Source of the DNA: Isoetes taiwanensis
Taxonomy: Eukaryota; Streptophyta; Lycopodiopsida; Isoetales; Isoetaceae
NCBI GenBank assembly: GCA_021234155.1
Contig: JAJEKV010000004.1
Coordinates: 16,175,059-16,239,058 of the forward strand
Direction: 5' to 3'
Length of the DNA stretch: 64,000 nucleotides
The notes under the pieces were generated by a model. That model did not search any database and was not told where the DNA came from. It saw nothing but the letters and a program-made list of their open reading frames with translations. A program made the translations under genes and the position numbers. The stretch's first letter is position 1. The number at the start of each line of letters is the position of its first letter. Positions 47,321-59,690 of the stretch are shown piece by piece.

Positions 47321-47582
47321 ACTATCAATGAACTACCTTCAAAACCATAGTATTCAAATTTCTGTCATTGTGTGGGCATCATTAATAAATTCATATCATT
47401 GTGTTGGCATCATTAATAAGTTTGTTTGTTTTCCGACAAAAGTTAATAGGTTTACTATCAATGAACTACCTTCAAAACCATAGCATTCAAATTTCTGTCA
47501 TTGTGTGGGCATCATTAATAAATTCATGTCATTGTGTTGGCATCATTAATAAGTTTGTTTGTTTTTCTGACAAAAGTTAATA
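47321..47582. repeat. Tandem duplication, 133-bp period
   Basis: ACTATCAATGAACTACCTTC through GACAAAAGTTAATA is present twice, from 47321 and 47454, almost identical (a handful of substitutions, one inserted T). Each unit itself contains two sub-copies of CATTGTGT(T)GGCATCATTAATAA. Confidence 0.9.
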
Positions 47583-47875
47583 TCTCATTAGCATTCAAGA
47601 AAAGGTTGTGAAAGTATATATTTTGTTGTATAACTACAAAAGAATTGAAATCTAAGAATAAGTACAATATTTGATACACTTGATGCATTATTTGGTACTT
47701 GCATGTAAATGTCTAAGAATGAGTACAATATCATAGAGGCCTTATTGCTACTTGCATGCAAAGGTGGTTAAAAAAATTTGCTTGTTCAACAATAAAGCAT
47801 GAGAATAACTATAGAAAAGTCAAAGTTGTATATTCTGGTATTCTAAGTGTAGTACTCTCCAATAATATTTCATTT

Positions 47876-48118
47876 CATTTCAGCAATTTTTTTGCAACAT
47901 CTCTCATCTATTGGTATTTACTTCTTCATTTCCTAGCATAAACGGAACATACTTCTTGTTCCATATTGGCATCTCTTAAATATAAAGTAAGCTCATCATT
48001 TCAGCAATTTTTTTGCAACATCTCATGTATTGGTATGTACTACTTCATTTCCCAGGATAAATGGAACATACTTCTTGTTCCATATTGGCATCTCTTAAAC
48101 ATGAAGCAAACTCATCTA
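47876..48118. repeat. Tandem duplication, 121-bp period
   Basis: CAGCAATTTTTTTGCAACAT through GGAACATACTTCTTGTTCCA and ATTGGCATCTCTTAAA recurs from 47881 and 48002. Copies differ by about ten substitutions and small indels. Confidence 0.85.
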
Positions 48119-49521
48119 AGAAATGGAAGCATGAAGGTGTTAATTCGCATCAACTGCATCATAAAATCACAGATACTTCCATTCATAATTTGGCATTGAA
48201 AAATTGGAAGGATTTCCATTCATAACTTGGTAGTCAAGGTTTGAAATCTTGTGCACATCATCATGTGTAAACAGTAAGGGACTGCAAACAGTATAAAAGA
48301 AGCTCAAAGGGAAGAGCAAGCCTATGATATAATGTAAGACAACATCAGTAAGTGCTTTTTGCAGTAGTTACGAAGCAGTAGCTGCATGCGAAAGAAGATA
48401 ATGTGGACATATAATGTCATGCCAGTAATCTTTCTACACACACTATGCAGAGCCCTTACAATTAGAGAACTTTTATAAGCGAGATTGTTTTGAGTTCTGA
48501 GTCTATAAGAATCCATCCTCAAAAAATGCTCGTGTTGCAGACCTAAGCTTTGCATCAACTGTGTGATTTGAATAACACATGATTACAGGGCTTGAACTTG
48601 TTATAGAACAAAGCATAAAAGTGAATCAGTGGATCTGAAAACTTTACACACACCTTCAAAATGCAAAGACACAATATACTGTTAGAAAGGAAATGTGAAC
48701 TGCAGAACCCAGAACAAAATACATCTCATCTTGCTCCAATATGCAAATTCAACTATGCTAAAAGATCTTAGTTTTAAAAATAGTGTAAAACACATTTAAT
48801 TAGCGTGCAATAAATAGATACAAAACTGAAAAGAAAATCCTTACTGGAAGATGCTTGTCCTTTGCTCCAACCAAATGGTTCTATAAGGGTATGTAGCAGT
48901 CTCTCTGATTTGCAGGAAGAATGGAATGTCTTCTGTATGCCCAACTGATCTAGGATTTCCTGCTATAGCATCCTCTAAACATTCCTGTGTTGTTCTTTCC
49001 GTCCACCTCTAAGCTATTGCAAGCCCAACTATGCAAGCATAATAAACTTCCTAAGAGGCCCATTTTCATCCATCGAAACTCTCCTATTTCATTGTTTGAA
49101 ATCCAGATCTCTCAAGCTTAAAAGCCCATACTATCACTGGAGCGACATCTGCAATTTCTAGAAACCCGTCAGTATGCAAAAGCCATAACCAGACATGGCT
49201 GAGGTTTTTGCCGATGCTAACATTTTATGAAAGAAAAACATTGCTTTATTCAAGCATCCTCTGCCAGAAGCCCTCCAGTTCGTGGCTCTTTGCCAAGTAA
49301 TGGCTCCCGAAAAGCAATAACGGATAGCTGATGCTAGAGGAAAACCTATTTCTTTTTTTACAAACTAAACCTTGAGTTCACGTAATTCTAGCCGCCTTTA
49401 CTATAGCATGACATAGCCATAGCGGCCTTGAAGCCGTTTTGTCTTGCAAAATTGCTATCACTGAGCTGAAGAGGAGATCGCCATCGCCAGAGCAGGGTTT
49501 TTTTTTCTTGGTCTTGAGCTT
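48119..49521. other. Intergenic sequence, nothing recognised
   Basis: AT-rich with no domain match. A minus-strand stretch around 48850-49010 has a plausible splice donor (CCA|GTAAGG near 48840), but its translation contains a stop and matches nothing I know. Confidence 0.35.
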
Positions 49522-49660
49522 CATAATCTTGCCATTGAGCTATCGTGGCCGTTAAAATTTTAGGGCAAAATATTCTAGACCACCAGATTTACATAATCTT
49601 GCCATTGAGCTATCGTGGCCGTTAAAATTTTAGGGCAAAATATTCTAGACCACCAGATTT
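49522..49660. repeat. Perfect 70-bp tandem duplication
   Basis: CATAATCTTGCCATTGAGCT through CTAGACCACCAGATTTA is repeated from 49522 and 49592 with no difference visible. Such identity implies a recent event, or an assembly artefact. Confidence 0.9.
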
Positions 49661-50957
<1,297 letters not shown>

Positions 50958-51300
50958 TCATCATCTCTAGTAAGATCAGAATTATTGAATTAAGCCTACC
51001 CTTGGATCGGGACTGACTAGACTTAGACTAATGGTAGGCCTAATTCCATTCCACTGAATGAAATAGTTAGGAGTGAAAGCACCATAGGCATGCATATTTC
51101 TTTAATGGGCCTTGGAATAACCTGGGTTGAATCACGGAGGCCTTGACCATTACATAACCATTTTATATTCTAATAATTGTTAAATATGATTTGTTTTGTC
51201 GTATTATTATTATGATCATCATAGTTAAATATGTGTTATGGTTGTTATGTGTTATGTGTTATGGTTGTTCTTTATTAGGGCCCAAATTTTTTTTTAATAT

Positions 51301-51560
51301 AACAACCAACACATCACTATCATTAAGATTAATTAACACAAACCATTGCATCCAACACATTTTAATTACAATCCCCCCTAAACCCCCTTTGGTTTGGGTG
51401 CATATTCACAGGGGGTTACTCACGGGTATCGAGCTATTGGATGGGCATATATGTCCTTTATTCCTTGATCCGGACCGTACATAGCGATCCTCGTTTGTGG
51501 GGTATATTGTACAAATTTTTATATCTTGTATATTGAGGTTTGTGAAATACTATAAGGTTT
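51301..51560. mobile_element. Foldback/MITE-like element, copy 4 (left arm and core)
   Basis: AACAACCAACACATCACTAT, CATTGCATCCAACACATTTT and GGTTTGGGTGCATATTCACA give the left arm. The core then follows copy 2 (ACTCACGGG, TTATTCCTTGATC, TTTGTGGGGTATATTGTACA) up to about 51560. The right arm is missing. Upstream at 51225-51290, TTATGTGTTATGTGTTATGG and GGGCCCAAATTTTTTTTT resemble the outer arm of copy 2, hinting at a rearranged tip. Confidence 0.75.
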
Positions 51561-52389
51561 GAGGCCATTGAATCAATATTCAAGGCTTTGACATTAAGTT
51601 TAGTTGTTTTCAATGCAGCTTCTTGGCAATGCCATCGGATGTCGTTTTCGGAGTTCCATTTCTACATTTTTTGCTACCCACAAGCTTTCTAGAAGCTTCG
51701 ATTAGATTCTTAGGGTTCATGTGTCTTTGCAATTCTTATTTATTTGCTCATCTACAACTTCTTTCTCTGACTCTATTTGCATCAAATATGCATACATAAG
51801 TATTTTAGATTTGCATGCATATACCAATAGCAAACTTTAGTTTGTCTTAGTTTTGGTAATGGATTTTTATTTTGTCGGCTTGATGTTGGACTACAAATAT
51901 ATTGAAAGCCATGAGATAAATGCTAGAGAGATTAGCTTGATGAGAGAAAGATTAACTTCGGCAAGTAGAATTCTAACATCTAAAACTTTGCTTTTATTTG
52001 TCTTAGATTTTCTGAAGTTGTCGGGTTATTTTCACAGAGCGGAAGCGGTTGGGACTCCATTAATTGGGTCTTTGTGGATCTTGGATTAACTAAGGTCTTT
52101 GTCGTGCTTGGAATAACTAATGTGGCCTGAACTGCATTAGCTAGGTGATTTTCTTCTCTATAGAATTATAATAGAACCTCAAGAGTTCATTGTTCCTTAT
52201 TAGACTTTTCCTTTGCAGGCCACCACTATTTCTATCATCTTCATTCAAAGCATTTCTTTCTTTGAAGCCAAGAGTTTACATTATTCACAATGTGCCAGTA
52301 GGTTTCCATATATTTATGTGTTTTTAAACAGGTAATTTATTTGGTTGACAAGTTTGTTATGTTGTTTTGCATTTTGTTTTTAATTCTTT
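51561..52389. other. Intergenic sequence, nothing recognised
   Basis: No domain seen in any frame; T-rich. Confidence 0.4.
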
Positions 52390-52470
52390 CAGGATGACGA
52401 TGGCGGTGGCGATGGCGGTAGCGGCAAAGTGAGTCGGGACAGCCCGACTGAGCGTCGATGATACTTTTTA

Positions 52471-53390
52471 GTGTCAACGACCACCTTTCCTTTGACACTT
52501 TTGACGTTTTTGACGTGGTTTGCTTTTCGAGCTTGGCTCGTTGATCAACCATCACTGGCAACCCCCTCACAATTCTACACTCCCGACATGTCTGTTCAAG
52601 ACTCTCTGGCCCCGATTGACACACCAGTTCAATCACCGATTGGGTGCAATGCAGGAGTTGGCACTTCCTATTCACCCACTGCTGGACCAGACATAAGGAT
52701 CGAAATCTCTAATAGACATCTGAGTGAAATGCTTTACAGAATGCTCAGAATTGAACTGGTAAGCTTGAAGGCTAAGGTGGTAGAGCATGACTCTAGAATA
52801 ATGAGTTTGAAAGCCACTGTGGCAGAGCAGGAGAAGGAAATTATCAGCATCAAAGCACAGTCAAATCAAATTGACAAAATTGAGGAATTACAGACAGTTG
52901 TTAAGGAACAACAGGCAGAAACTAATAAGTGGGTTGAAGTGGTTAGGAAGCACAAAACTACTGAATCATTAAATGATATGAAAATGCCATTTCAGCCACC
53001 TTAGAAGAAGAGCAAAGAGAGCCCATAAAGCTCTCAATATCAGAGTTACAGGATTGAAGGATTTATCAGATCCTTCCAAAGCAGCAAGTGATTTTATCCA
53101 GCATAATCTGGATGTCCAAGATCATGAAATTGGTAGATCCTGAAAGGTGAACAATGGAACTCGCAGTCCAGCATTGATTTTCCGCTTTTGATCAGCAAAA
53201 AGGAGGCTAGAAGCTTTGAAGAGAAGGAGGAACTTACAGAAATTCTCAGATATTTTCATGGATGAAGATCTAACCATGATGCAAGTGGAACTTAAGAGGA
53301 AGTATTTAGAAGAAGTCACGAAATCTCGGAAAGAAAATAAGTGGGCTGTTTATCGGGATGGCTGAGTGATCATCAGGGACAAGCGTCCCA
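52471..53390 (+). pseudogene. LINE ORF1 (coiled coil, RRM-like, C-terminal domain)
   Basis: The open part (52471-53004) has a low-complexity N terminus, then heptad-like coiled-coil sequence (LKAKVVEHDSRIMSLKATVA, IDKIEELQTVVKEQQAE). After a stop or frameshift at 53002 the next frame reads AHKALNIRVTGLKDLSDPSK and AASDFIQHNLDVQDHEIGRS, the RRM-like core. Another frame gives PALIFRF, RRLEALKRRRNLQKFSDIFM, DEDLTMMQVELKRKYLEEV and KENKWAVYRDG, the C-terminal domain of trimeric L1-type ORF1 proteins. Such proteins coat LINE RNA as trimers. The true start may be a later ATG (MSVQDSLAPIDTP, about 52588). It is dead because of the stops. Confidence 0.75.
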
Positions 53391-53539
53391 AATAGGGATT
53401 GAGGATTATCATAGGCTCGTTATCGCTGGCAGTCTGGAATTGCAACGGGAAATTATGGAATACGCCGTTTGGACAGTCACAAGAAGGTAAAAAGACTTCC
53501 CTGATTGGCATACGTGTCGTCTAAAACATTGGCAGACCA

Positions 53540-54130
53540 AGGTAAGCGCTATTAGTTCTTAAGGACATCTAAATTGTTTGAGGAGATGGGTTTCTCTATG
53601 GGAAATATCCACCTTTTCAATACAGTATAATGGATAATAATCTGAATTTTACTCAGCGAGAAATCAGTCAGCTTATACGCCATGACTTGGAGTATCTTTA
53701 TATCTCAAATACATGGGTGAATCCGTCAAAGATCTGCTTGCTAAAAAGAAATTCTACAAGGATAAGGTTTCATCATAAGGCCGGATATTTAGATATTGAT
53801 CTGCGCAAATAAAGTGAGATACTCTATGGGGCGGTTTAGAGTATCATCTCACCAGTTGGAGATTGAGGTTGGTAGGACGAAAAATATTAGTCGTGAGGAT
53901 CAGATGTGCCCAATGTGCAATCTAAACATGGTTGAGTCAGAAGAACATTTTATTTTTACCTACACAACCTACTACATTACTAGAGGCGGTATCATTGTCT
54001 TTTTAATGACCCCACATTTCTACGACAGCTGGTAGAATATTACGATTTTAAATGTGTGTCTCACTTTGTATATGAAATATCTCTAGACGGGGAGAAATAT
54101 TCTCAAACAAAAGAATCCAAGGCCTGAAGC
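53540..54130 (+). pseudogene. LINE ORF2 C-terminal fragment with zinc-binding motif
   Basis: KLFEEMGFSMGNIHL and REISQLIRHDLEYLY lead into YSMGRFRVSSHQLEIEVGRT, KNISREDQMCPMCNLNMVES and EEHFIFTYTTYYITR. This is the typical RLSSHxLxIExGR...RxCxxC...VExExHFxxxCxxY ending of LINE ORF2 outside the plant L1 group; the last Cys is replaced by Thr (FTYTT). No YADD or endonuclease precedes it. The frame is interrupted at 53810. Confidence 0.7.
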
Positions 54131-54492
54131 AAACAAAATAACTAATTTCTTTTCACACGAGGTCAAATGATGATAAGATGATAGTGGACTCATCATCAAG
54201 AGAAAGTATCGACCCTAAAGGGTGACTTTGGCAATGTTTAAGAAGATAAAACGATCGTGACCATGAAACATAAAAAGTCTTTCGAGAAGAGGCCAAGCAT
54301 CAAGCATCAAAGCAAGCTAAGAAGGGGTATTATGAATTACTAAAAGAATCACAGAACAAATGGGCTATCTCCATCAAACCCTGCGAAAGCAGCATTCTTA
54401 GATTTTCAATTGTTAAACTTAATATTTTTGTTTCCATACTTTAGATAACAGGAGGGTTTTCCTCACGGAGGTCCCTGTTCGCTTTGTGTTAT

Positions 54493-54527
54493 GGTCTCAT
54501 AGACCCCGGGTGGGCCCGTGACGTTAA
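54493..54527 (+). promoter_or_regulatory. LINE 3'-end hairpin and GACGTTAA motif
   Basis: GGTCT-CAT-AGACC (54493-54505) can form a 5-bp stem. After 14 bases comes GACGTTAA (54520-54527) and then the simple-sequence tail. Equivalent structures lie on the minus strand at 10879-10890/10864-10871 and 28469-28481/28453-28460. By analogy with L2/CR1-like LINEs, such a hairpin is the likely recognition site of the element's reverse transcriptase. Confidence 0.6.
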
Positions 54528-54534
54528 TAAATCT

Positions 54535-54578
54535 TTTCTTTCTTTCTTTCTTTCTTTCTTTTTTCTTTCTTTCTTTTC
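54535..54578 (+). repeat. (TTTC)n tail of the LINE
   Basis: About ten TTTC units with one longer T run directly follow GACGTTAATAAATC. Confidence 0.9.
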
Positions 54579-54840
54579 AGTTCAATGCCAACATTGTTGA
54601 ATCTGCGTAGTTTGGCTTGGCAGTAATATAGACACTGCTAGAAATAGACACTCATGCAAAACTTATCTTTTTTTGCTTGAGGTGATGCATTGTACTTCTA
54701 TGCCTTTTCCTGATTTGTAGATACTTGTGTTGTCTGGGGTATATGTGGTTGCAGATGGTTTAGGAGGGAGAAAAGTAATGTCCAGAAATATTGTCTTTGT
54801 ATGAAGTAGGTGTTCTTGCATTTCTATTCTCCGAATCGAT

Positions 54841-54949
54841 ACTTTCTAATATTAGATGTTTTTTATTAGTAGTCTAATATTAGATGTTTTATTAATAAAA
54901 ACATCCGATATTATACTACTTTCTAATATTAGATGTTTTTTATTAATAG
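54841..54949. repeat. Palindrome flanked by direct repeats
   Basis: TAATATTAGATGTTTT (54875-54890) pairs with AAAACATCCGATATTA (about 54898-54913). The segment is flanked by near-identical direct copies of ACTTTCTAATATTAGATG (54841 and 54918, 77 bp apart). It could be a tiny foldback element or a local rearrangement. Confidence 0.6.
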
Positions 54950-55382
54950 ATCCGATGTCGCTTTGCAATTTTTTTCAATCTCGGAGGTTTTCTATGAAAA
55001 GATGAGATTAATATACAAAACAGAAAGTCGCGAGACCACATGTCCAAAAACTTTTATGTCTAAAGATTCACGAGTCTTTGGTGAATCTGAAACAAAGGAA
55101 ACAAGTGTTAAATTAGAATTTGTTCTGCAAAAGGTAGTATCTCGATGGTGCTATGACAATATTATTTCTATCTTCAAAAGTGACATAAATTTGAACAAAG
55201 CAATTTCCTATTGCAAAGTACAAAAGTATTTGGATTTCTTTGGATTAAAAGGCAAACTTGGCTATTGTATGACATGTTTTCTTCTATGCATGAATATTTG
55301 TATTAAAGGCACTATAGAACTTCGAGGAGTTAGTATTGCTCCCTTGGATTGTTGCCAAATGGAAAGTGAAGACCCCATCTAG
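54933..55382 (+). CDS. Unrecognised 149-codon ORF
   Basis: The frame begins MFFINRSDVALQFFSISEVF, contains a Lys/Glu-rich middle (TESRETTCPKTFMSKDS) and a Cys/Leu/Phe-rich C-terminal part (LGYCMTCFLLCMNICIKGTI) that could be one weak membrane segment. I recognise no domain. The start lies inside the palindromic repeat at 54841-54949, which argues against a conserved gene start. Upstream is the LINE tail and downstream unannotated AT-rich DNA. It may be chance, or the end of an unknown repeat. Confidence 0.2.
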   Translation: MFFINRSDVALQFFSISEVFYEKMRLIYKTESRETTCPKTFMSKDSRVFGESETKETSVKLEFVLQKVVSRWCYDNIISIFKSDINLNKAISYCKVQKYLDFFGLKGKLGYCMTCFLLCMNICIKGTIELRGVSIAPLDCCQMESEDPI

Positions 55383-56865
55383 AGTGATCCCATTGTTGAT
55401 TGAATGGGGCGGCGTTTGCGGCTTCCACAATATTCAGGAAGCCATTTGGAGGATCATAATAAGTGGGTTGGATGTTTTATAACTAATCTAGAATGATAGC
55501 ATCCGCCATGAATTTTCATTGCCGTTGGAACTTGGTAATATTTCTAAGCATAAGGCTTTCAAAGCTTGAACATGATTTTTTGAACCGCGAATCGGGCCTT
55601 TAACATGAATTTTGCATGATTCTAAGAAACCTATCTATAGTACACCCACACAAGCCCGACTTTATTTGGTCTCATTATCCTTTTCTCGAGATGATTGGTA
55701 CACTTATCATTCTCATGTGTGTATGCTGGTTGTTGCAGTGAATAAAATAAAATGTACTGAAACTCAAATTCTAGAAGTTGAGGATTTGCTTCCAAAGAAA
55801 ATGCCGCAATAGCATGCAACAACAATATGCATGCAGCATTTGCCTTACAGGTATGAAATGCAATGATCTGAGGTGTTTCATCATTAAGAATTATAGTGAA
55901 AACAAGGGCATAAGTGATTAGTAGAATTAAAATATTTTATCAGAAAATTATTTCTAGAGATAACCATATATGTATATGTCTTTTAAGGGGAAATTAATAG
56001 ATCATTTTTTGGCAGCATGAGATAGATCTGACCACAAAACGAAACATTAATGAACATAAACTCTCATAGACATCAACATTTGTGACCAGTTATTTAAAAC
56101 TTTTGAGACCCATCCACATCAATGCAAACAACTTTAGAATCAATTTGCATGGAAGTCTATACTCACTTTTCCCAATGAGGCATCTATGGTGCACAAGTAG
56201 AGGAAGGGTTGTAAGTTTTAGGGCTTAGAGGTTTATGGTATCATCAACCAATGAAAGAGCTGCTGAATCAAGCCACAAGTACTACTCCAGGTTTAGGACT
56301 TTGGGTTTAGGGTTCATGGGTTTATGCTTTTAGGATTTAGGGTTTATGATTTATGTTTTCATGAATGATGAAAAAGTAAGAGGTGTAGCATGCAACTCAT
56401 GAATGGGCATGCAATAATATATGTGAACCATGTCATCACATCATAGATATTTCATTGCTTATATTTGGTTAGCAAAACTAGGACTACTATGTTGTGTGCA
56501 AAATATGTAGATACAAATGTGCTTAGACTTGGGAATGGACAAAGCATAGGTTGCATGAATATGCAACGAATAAATTTCTAGCTTTCATAGAAGGAGACAA
56601 TTGAGTAGCCAAGTTCTATATTTATCAAGTACAGTTCCTTTAAAGATGGATAATACTAAGAAACCTCCACCTATAAACTACAGTACACCTATACATTCCA
56701 CACGTCCAAGACTAATGCCCGGCATCGCCGCACATGTTTCTAGTCTATATTATTTTCTTAAATGCCACGTTGTTGCTACATGCTGAGAAACCTTAGTAAC
56801 ACTTGCATTCATTGTGTTTATCTTAGCTTTCATTAACTGATATCAACATATACGCGAAGAACAAC
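55383..56865. other. Intergenic sequence, nothing recognised
   Basis: No domain match. At 56293-56355 several GGGTTTAGGGTT-like words occur, reminiscent of degenerate plant telomere repeats, but they are irregular. Confidence 0.4.
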
Positions 56866-57369
56866 AACATGGTATCGCGAAGAATTGTTGAGGCTTTGGC
56901 AAATGTCAAGATTTTTTGCGAAAAAGGTGGGAGGAACGAAAGTTCGTGGAAGAAAAAGAGACATTAAGTAAGTTATATGATGAATTAGAGGAGCTTAAGA
57001 AAGTGGGTACGGACTCTTTTTAGATTGCAACAGGTTATTGATGCTATTCGTGGTCTTGAAGTGGCCCAAATTCAATCGGCTTGAGTTAAACTGGATTAAC
57101 CCGGCCGAAAAGATGGAGATCGTTGTAATAAAATTTTTTTAGAGCTTCCAAAGCGGAAGAGGTATGCAGCTACTATGCACTCTTTATCTCTGTTGGATGG
57201 GAGGGTAATGACAGAGCCAAATGAGATTAAGATCCCCTTACTCAATACTTTGAAACTTTTTTTAAGGTCAAACACTTGCCTCATGAAGATGTAATGCGAG
57301 GATATTGTGCTTTCTAAAGGTTCATGCAATTCTTTCACAAGCGGAATCTCAATTGTTAGAGGCCCCACT

Positions 57370-58480
57370 TTCCATGTCGAATTGCGGCGGCAACATTTGA
57401 GTTAACCCCGGATAAATGTCGAGATATGGATGGTATCCACAGAGAATTTTTAAAAGGTATTGGGAATGGGCCGTCGGTAAGCATTATGGAGGCCTACAAA
57501 GATTTGTGTACTTCACATCAATTTGATAGGATTTTGAATCTGGGTTTGATTTCTCTTATTCCTAAAGTGAAAGAACCCGTGGAGCATTCATGATTGGGCC
57601 CAATAACTTTTCTATCTACTATCTATAAAATTATTGCAAAAGCCTATCGAGGAAAAGACTTAAGCAGTTTTGGGATTGAGAATAGATGCGGCTCGGTCGG
57701 GCTTTCTTCCGTGTCGACAAATTTTTCATAATATAGTGGCAAGCATATGAAGGAGTTCATTGGGCCCAATGTTCGAGTCAAAATCTTCTATATTTAAAAT
57801 TGGATTTTGCTAAAGCTTATGATAGTGTGAAGTGGACTTTCTTGGATGCCATGCTTTTTGAAATTGGGATTTGGAGTGCAGTTTTAGATCTATGATGCAA
57901 AAATGTTGATTTACGCTAAGGGGGTAGTCTTGTATCATGAAGAACCATTGGTGCTTTTTTCCAATTGAGCGTGGAATAAGGCAAGGTTGCCCTTTAGCTC
58001 CTTTTTTGTTTACTATAGTGGCCGAAGGACTTTTGCAACTATTGCATGAGGGGCTGAAAAAGGATGGTTTGGTAAAGGGATTATTATTGGAGGAAGGTGA
58101 ATGAGGTTTTGGTTAATGGTTTTTGCATTTATACCTTCTTGCTAGTGGATGGTGTGAAGAGAATAATGTCGCGGATAATCAAAAAGATTTTGGATATATT
58201 TTCAATTGCATCCTGGCTGTCTCCTTTAATTGGGCTAAGTGTAGTGCTTTATGGGTGGGGAAGGAAGCAGGTTGCATTTTTTAGGAGTCCCCTTTGGTTT
58301 AGATATTGACATGAATGAAGCATGGGATGAAATTATCTTAAATTTACAAAGGCAAAGCGATTTGGTGGAGAGGTTCAAAGTTATCCTTGGCGGTAGAATT
58401 CAAGTAGCTAAGTCGATGATTGAACAATACGCATATTTATTTGGTTTCGGTTCTATTGGCTCCGACTTCTAAGTTTGCGA
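57370..58480 (+). pseudogene. LINE reverse transcriptase (L1-like), second copy
   Basis: NLGLISLIPKVKEP and ITFLSTIYKIIAKAY, reconstructed across frames, cover 57540-57640. LKLDFAKAYDSVKWTFLDAM lies near 57797-57855 and ERGIRQGCPLAPFLFTIVAE near 57965-58025. The YADD box expected at about 58115-58150 is destroyed: sequence there reads IYTFLLVDG. Downstream, FLGVPFGLDIDMNEAWDEII and VILGGRIQVAKSMI are well preserved (58275-58430). Loss of the catalytic box and many frameshifts make it inactive. Its VRQGCPLAP-type signature is the same as that of the LINE at 20-26 kb. Confidence 0.8.
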
Positions 58481-59495
58481 GAGATAAAAAAAGATTGTAA
58501 TGAGATTTTGTGCGGTGTATGCCAGATCAAGGAGGCAACGTGAAGGTGGCGTGGAAGAAATGTATGTTGTTTAAACAACAAGGAGGACTTGGTATGTTGG
58601 ATCTTTCTTACGGTAAGGTCTTAGCTTCTAAGCTATTGTTCATTTGTTGAAAGATGATTGTGCATCACCGTGTATGAAGTTACTTAAAACAATCGTAAAA
58701 AGAAGTGTATGGTTTTCATAAGCGAGGTGTGAGAATTGAGCTCCCTTGGGCATTGTTATATCCATTGAAAGCTTCTTCACATGCCTCTCATCTTGAAAGG
58801 CTTGCCGCCCGAAGGTAGTCCAACAGTGATTACATTTGATTGGGAAGCTTGTCTCCGGGGCATCTTCCCCTTTTCTGTGGTTGCCTTTGTATACTCATGG
58901 ACAACTACACCCGGTTATGTAGAATGCATCGCGCATTCCCAAAGCGAGGTGGAGGAGAGCAGGTATTATTTCTATTGAACATTGGTATTTTGGTATTGAC
59001 ATTGCTCCTTGGCAATGGTTTGATGGAGACATATGGGTTGTTGGATAAAGATATCGGATATGGGCTATGTAGCAAGTGCTCTTCCTCTAATTAAGAAGGT
59101 GGGTAACAAGAGATGCCGAACTTTGTTCAAGGTATTAAAGAAGGTAAAAGAAGCTAGTGAGTTCATGCTACAGATTGCTACCTCCTCTAATACTTTATCA
59201 CCTTCTCGAAACAAGGGATTCACTCATGTATAAGGGGGATATGCCATCTGGCGTGCATGGGGTGGCAAAAAACCCCCCAGATATGGATCTTTAAAAGCAA
59301 ATTTTGACCCCTTTCGAATAAAAATTACCTAGGATAGTGCAAAAATACCGGAAAAGGACCCCCGTCGAAATGGTATGTACGAAAATGGGTCCAAAACCCC
59401 TTCCGGTGCATGCGGATGGGTTATACGCCCAAAGCGTGAACCCCTTGTCTCGAAAATGGCGCTTAGGGACTTTTGCCTTCTCATGGCAATCCATC

Positions 59496-59690
59496 CGGAA
59501 CCTTGTTTGGTCTAAATATAATCCTCCAAAGGTAAATGTTCTACTTTGGCGGGTGATTCATCGCTCTTTGAGAGTTAATGAGATGGTTCATCGCTTTAAG
59601 CGGGGAGTAAGCCCACTTTGCCCAACAATGTGTGATTGCATTGAAACATTGGACCTTGTTTTATATTTATGTGCAGGTGAGTAGTCTTAG
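59496..59690 (+). pseudogene. LINE zf-RVT-like domain, second copy
   Basis: RNLVWSKYNPPKVNVLLWRV, IHRSLRVNEMVHRFKRGVSP and LCPTMCDCIETLDLVLYLCA match the plant L1 C-terminal zinc-binding domain (W...PPKVxxFLWR...CPxC...ETxxHxxxxC, with the His replaced by Val). It is open within a 115-codon frame from 59337 that starts in non-LINE sequence. Confidence 0.8.

Larger units (their letters stand above)
52390..54578 (+). mobile_element. LINE with ORF1 and only the end of ORF2 (internally deleted)
   Basis: This plus-strand element starts near 52390, runs through ORF1 (52471-53390), then jumps to the C-terminal part of ORF2 (about 53540-54130), a 3' UTR, the terminal hairpin (54493-54505), GACGTTAA (54520-54527) and a (TTTC)n tail. 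The endonuclease and reverse transcriptase, normally about 2.5 kb between the ORFs, are missing. The 3' end is the same as that of the LINE split at 10861-20150, so the two probably belong to one family. Confidence 0.75.

Noticed and set aside
47321-47582. CRISPR-like array
   Set aside because: Two long near-identical tandem units without unique spacers in eukaryotic nuclear DNA.
56290-56360. Interstitial telomere array (TTTAGGG-like)
   Set aside because: Only two or three irregular GGGTTTAGGG words; no array.
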